A program made the translations under genes and the position numbers. Shown piece by piece: positions 14,560-15,659 of a DNA stretch of 15,659 nt. A model generated the notes under the pieces. The model searched no databases. It was not told the DNA's origin and saw only the letters and a list, made by a program, of their open reading frames with translations. Source of the DNA: AV69 sp036498205 (GTDB taxonomy: Bacteria > Verrucomicrobiota > Verrucomicrobiia > Chthoniobacterales > UBA10450); the NCBI GenBank assembly GCA_036498205.1, contig DASXIC010000023.1:1-15659 (forward strand). Direction: 5' to 3'. Position 1 is the stretch's first letter. The number at the start of each line of letters is the position of its first letter.

Positions 14560-15659
14560 GCCGCCACCACCTTTTGATCGAACCGAACGAGAGGCAGGAA
14601 AATGTGGAAAGCAGTGCCCTTGCTAAGTTCGCTCTCGACCTCAATCTGGCCGCCATGTTCTTCGATAATCCCATGGACGACGGAAAGTCCGAGCCCGGTC
14701 CCATAATCTTTCGTCGTAAAAAACGGGTCGAAGACATGAGGAATGTCTTCTGCGCGAATGCCGTCACCGGTATCGCGAATGGAAATGCACAGCGCTTCAT
14801 GCGCATCTTCTCCTGCGACAGAAAGCTGCGATACCAGCGGATCCCCGGAGCGAATTTGCGTGGCAACGGTGAGTTCGCCGCCCCGTCGCATAGCATCCAT
14901 CGCGTTTAGGAAAAAGTTTAGAAAAACCTGCTCCAACTGGTCCGCGTCGGCACGGGTAGTGTCGACCTCCGCGTCCCACGACCTCGTCAGCTTGATTTCC
15001 TTTTGATAGAGACGGTGCTGCACGAGAAGAAGCGTTTTCTCCAGCACTTCGTGCACATGCATCGGTCGAAGGAGAGGCTTTGCCGGCCGTGCGAATCGAA
15101 GGAGCTGATTAACGAGCGAATCGATCCGGTCGGTCTCATGCACTATTAAATTGGAGAATGTTTCGCGAAAATCGGAATCGCTGTAACGCTCCGGCAGCAA
15201 CTGGGCGAAGGTCTTGATCGATACCAGCGGATTCTTGATCTCATGCGCCATACCAGCTGACAAAGTGCCCAGGCTGGCGAGACGATCGCTCCGGCGAATT
15301 TGCAACTCGAGACGTTTTAGTGCGGTAATATCGGTAATTACTGCAAGGGCACCTAGTAATTGACGATCCTGACCATGAAACGTCGAGCTACTCGCGCGCG
15401 CGTAAACACCGCCGGAGGCCGAGCGCAGATAGATCTCCCGGTCTTCCTGTCGCTCCCGTGAGGTCAGCGTAGCTTGAACAACCTCGCAAAGCGAACTGGG
15501 TAAATCAAAAATGGTTTTCCCCAGCATCGTTTTCGCGCTTAGGCCGGTGATCTTCTCAGCCTCGCGATTGAACACCGAAATGTGCCCATCCGCATCCGCA
15601 GCAATGACTCCGGTAGTCAGATTCTGAAGTAGAATCTCGTTATAAATTTTTGCGTTTTG
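14556..15659 (-). CDS. PAS-containing sensor histidine kinase, 5' end outside the window
   Basis: Partial gene: the frame stays open to the right edge, so 367 C-terminal residues are visible and the true start lies beyond 15659. A GTG at 15575 is in frame but falls inside the PAS domain, because the codons upstream of it (NLTTGVIAADADGHISVFNR) are ordinary PAS sequence. PAS is followed by a HisKA domain with GMAHEIKNPLVSIKTFAQLL (acceptor His codon 15242-15244) and a full HATPase with NFFLNAMDAM, DTGDGI and FTTKDYGTGLGLSV. The kinase core is clearly related to that of the next gene, including the shared KTFAQLLPER segment, indicating tandem duplication. Missing upstream parts may include input or membrane domains. 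Overlaps the downstream kinase by 4 bp. Confidence 0.92.
   Translation of the reverse strand, partial: QNAKIYNEILLQNLTTGVIAADADGHISVFNREAEKITGLSAKTMLGKTIFDLPSSLCEVVQATLTSRERQEDREIYLRSASGGVYARASSSTFHGQDRQLLGALAVITDITALKRLELQIRRSDRLASLGTLSAGMAHEIKNPLVSIKTFAQLLPERYSDSDFRETFSNLIVHETDRIDSLVNQLLRFARPAKPLLRPMHVHEVLEKTLLLVQHRLYQKEIKLTRSWDAEVDTTRADADQLEQVFLNFFLNAMDAMRRGGELTVATQIRSGDPLVSQLSVAGEDAHEALCISIRDTGDGIRAEDIPHVFDPFFTTKDYGTGLGLSVVHGIIEEHGGQIEVESELSKGTAFHIFLPLVRFDQKVVAA

Noticed and set aside
14306..14896. 196-codon minus-strand frame across the two kinase genes
   Set aside because: Out of frame with both kinases, whose domain motifs continue intact through it.
15575..15575. GTG at 15575 as the true start of the right-hand kinase
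   Set aside because: The codons before it continue an ordinary PAS domain to the window edge without a stop, so the gene must start further upstream.
1..15659. CRISPR array, insertion sequence, tRNA or rRNA genes
   Set aside because: No regularly spaced long repeats, transposase motifs, terminal repeat pairs or cloverleaf-like sequences were found by reading.

Overview
The window looks like chromosomal DNA of a Gram-negative bacterium, probably a Verrucomicrobiota (Spartobacteria/Chthoniobacterales-like). This rests on lpxD (lipid A synthesis), a small Arg/Lys-rich protein and an anchored coiled-coil protein plus short lipoprotein of types I associate with that phylum, type II secretion/type IV pilus genes with FTLVE pseudopilin processing, weak Shine-Dalgarno sequences and moderate-to-high GC. 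The placement is inference; no rRNA or tRNA gene is present to fix it.

Layout: (1) 1-252 is non-coding and holds a perfect 8-bp hairpin and a roughly 85-bp palindromic element that looks like a dispersed intergenic repeat. (2) 253-5621, minus strand, is a compact secretion/pilus cassette read as two GspE/PilB-family ATPases, GspF/PilC and a pseudopilin. (3) 5719-7575 (minus) is glmS, divergent from glgC at 7713-9008 (plus). (4) 9012-9987 (minus) is a two-gene unit, an anchored coiled-coil protein with a C-terminal beta domain followed by a short lipoprotein. It is divergent from a plus-strand pair at 10100-10669, a 47-residue very basic protein and a YacP-like NYN nuclease. (5) 10666-11100 (minus) is a stand-alone receiver protein. 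(6) 11246-12283 (minus) is lpxD, whose upstream DNA is a broken 5' fragment of a class II fructose-bisphosphate aldolase gene running directly into the lpxD reading frame. (7) 12556-15659 (minus) holds two related histidine kinases overlapping by 4 bp; the first one runs off the right end.

How the genes work together: the secretion cassette supplies cytoplasmic motors, inner-membrane platform and a pilin-like subunit, but no outer-membrane secretin or prepilin peptidase is in view. glmS makes glucosamine-6-phosphate for peptidoglycan and lipid A, and lpxD uses a glucosamine-derived substrate later in lipid A synthesis. glgC starts glycogen storage. The kinases and the lone receiver could form one or more phosphorelays, but their partners cannot be assigned from this window.

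The most unusual observation is the aldolase remnant joined to lpxD: one base deletion puts its first 26 codons out of frame with the rest, the second part is in frame with lpxD, and the shifted frame ends in an ATGA overlap with a possible lpxD start. Other points of note are the tandem unequal ATPases, a seven-base tandem repeat beside the kinase gene, and a small basic-protein gene that a length cutoff would miss.
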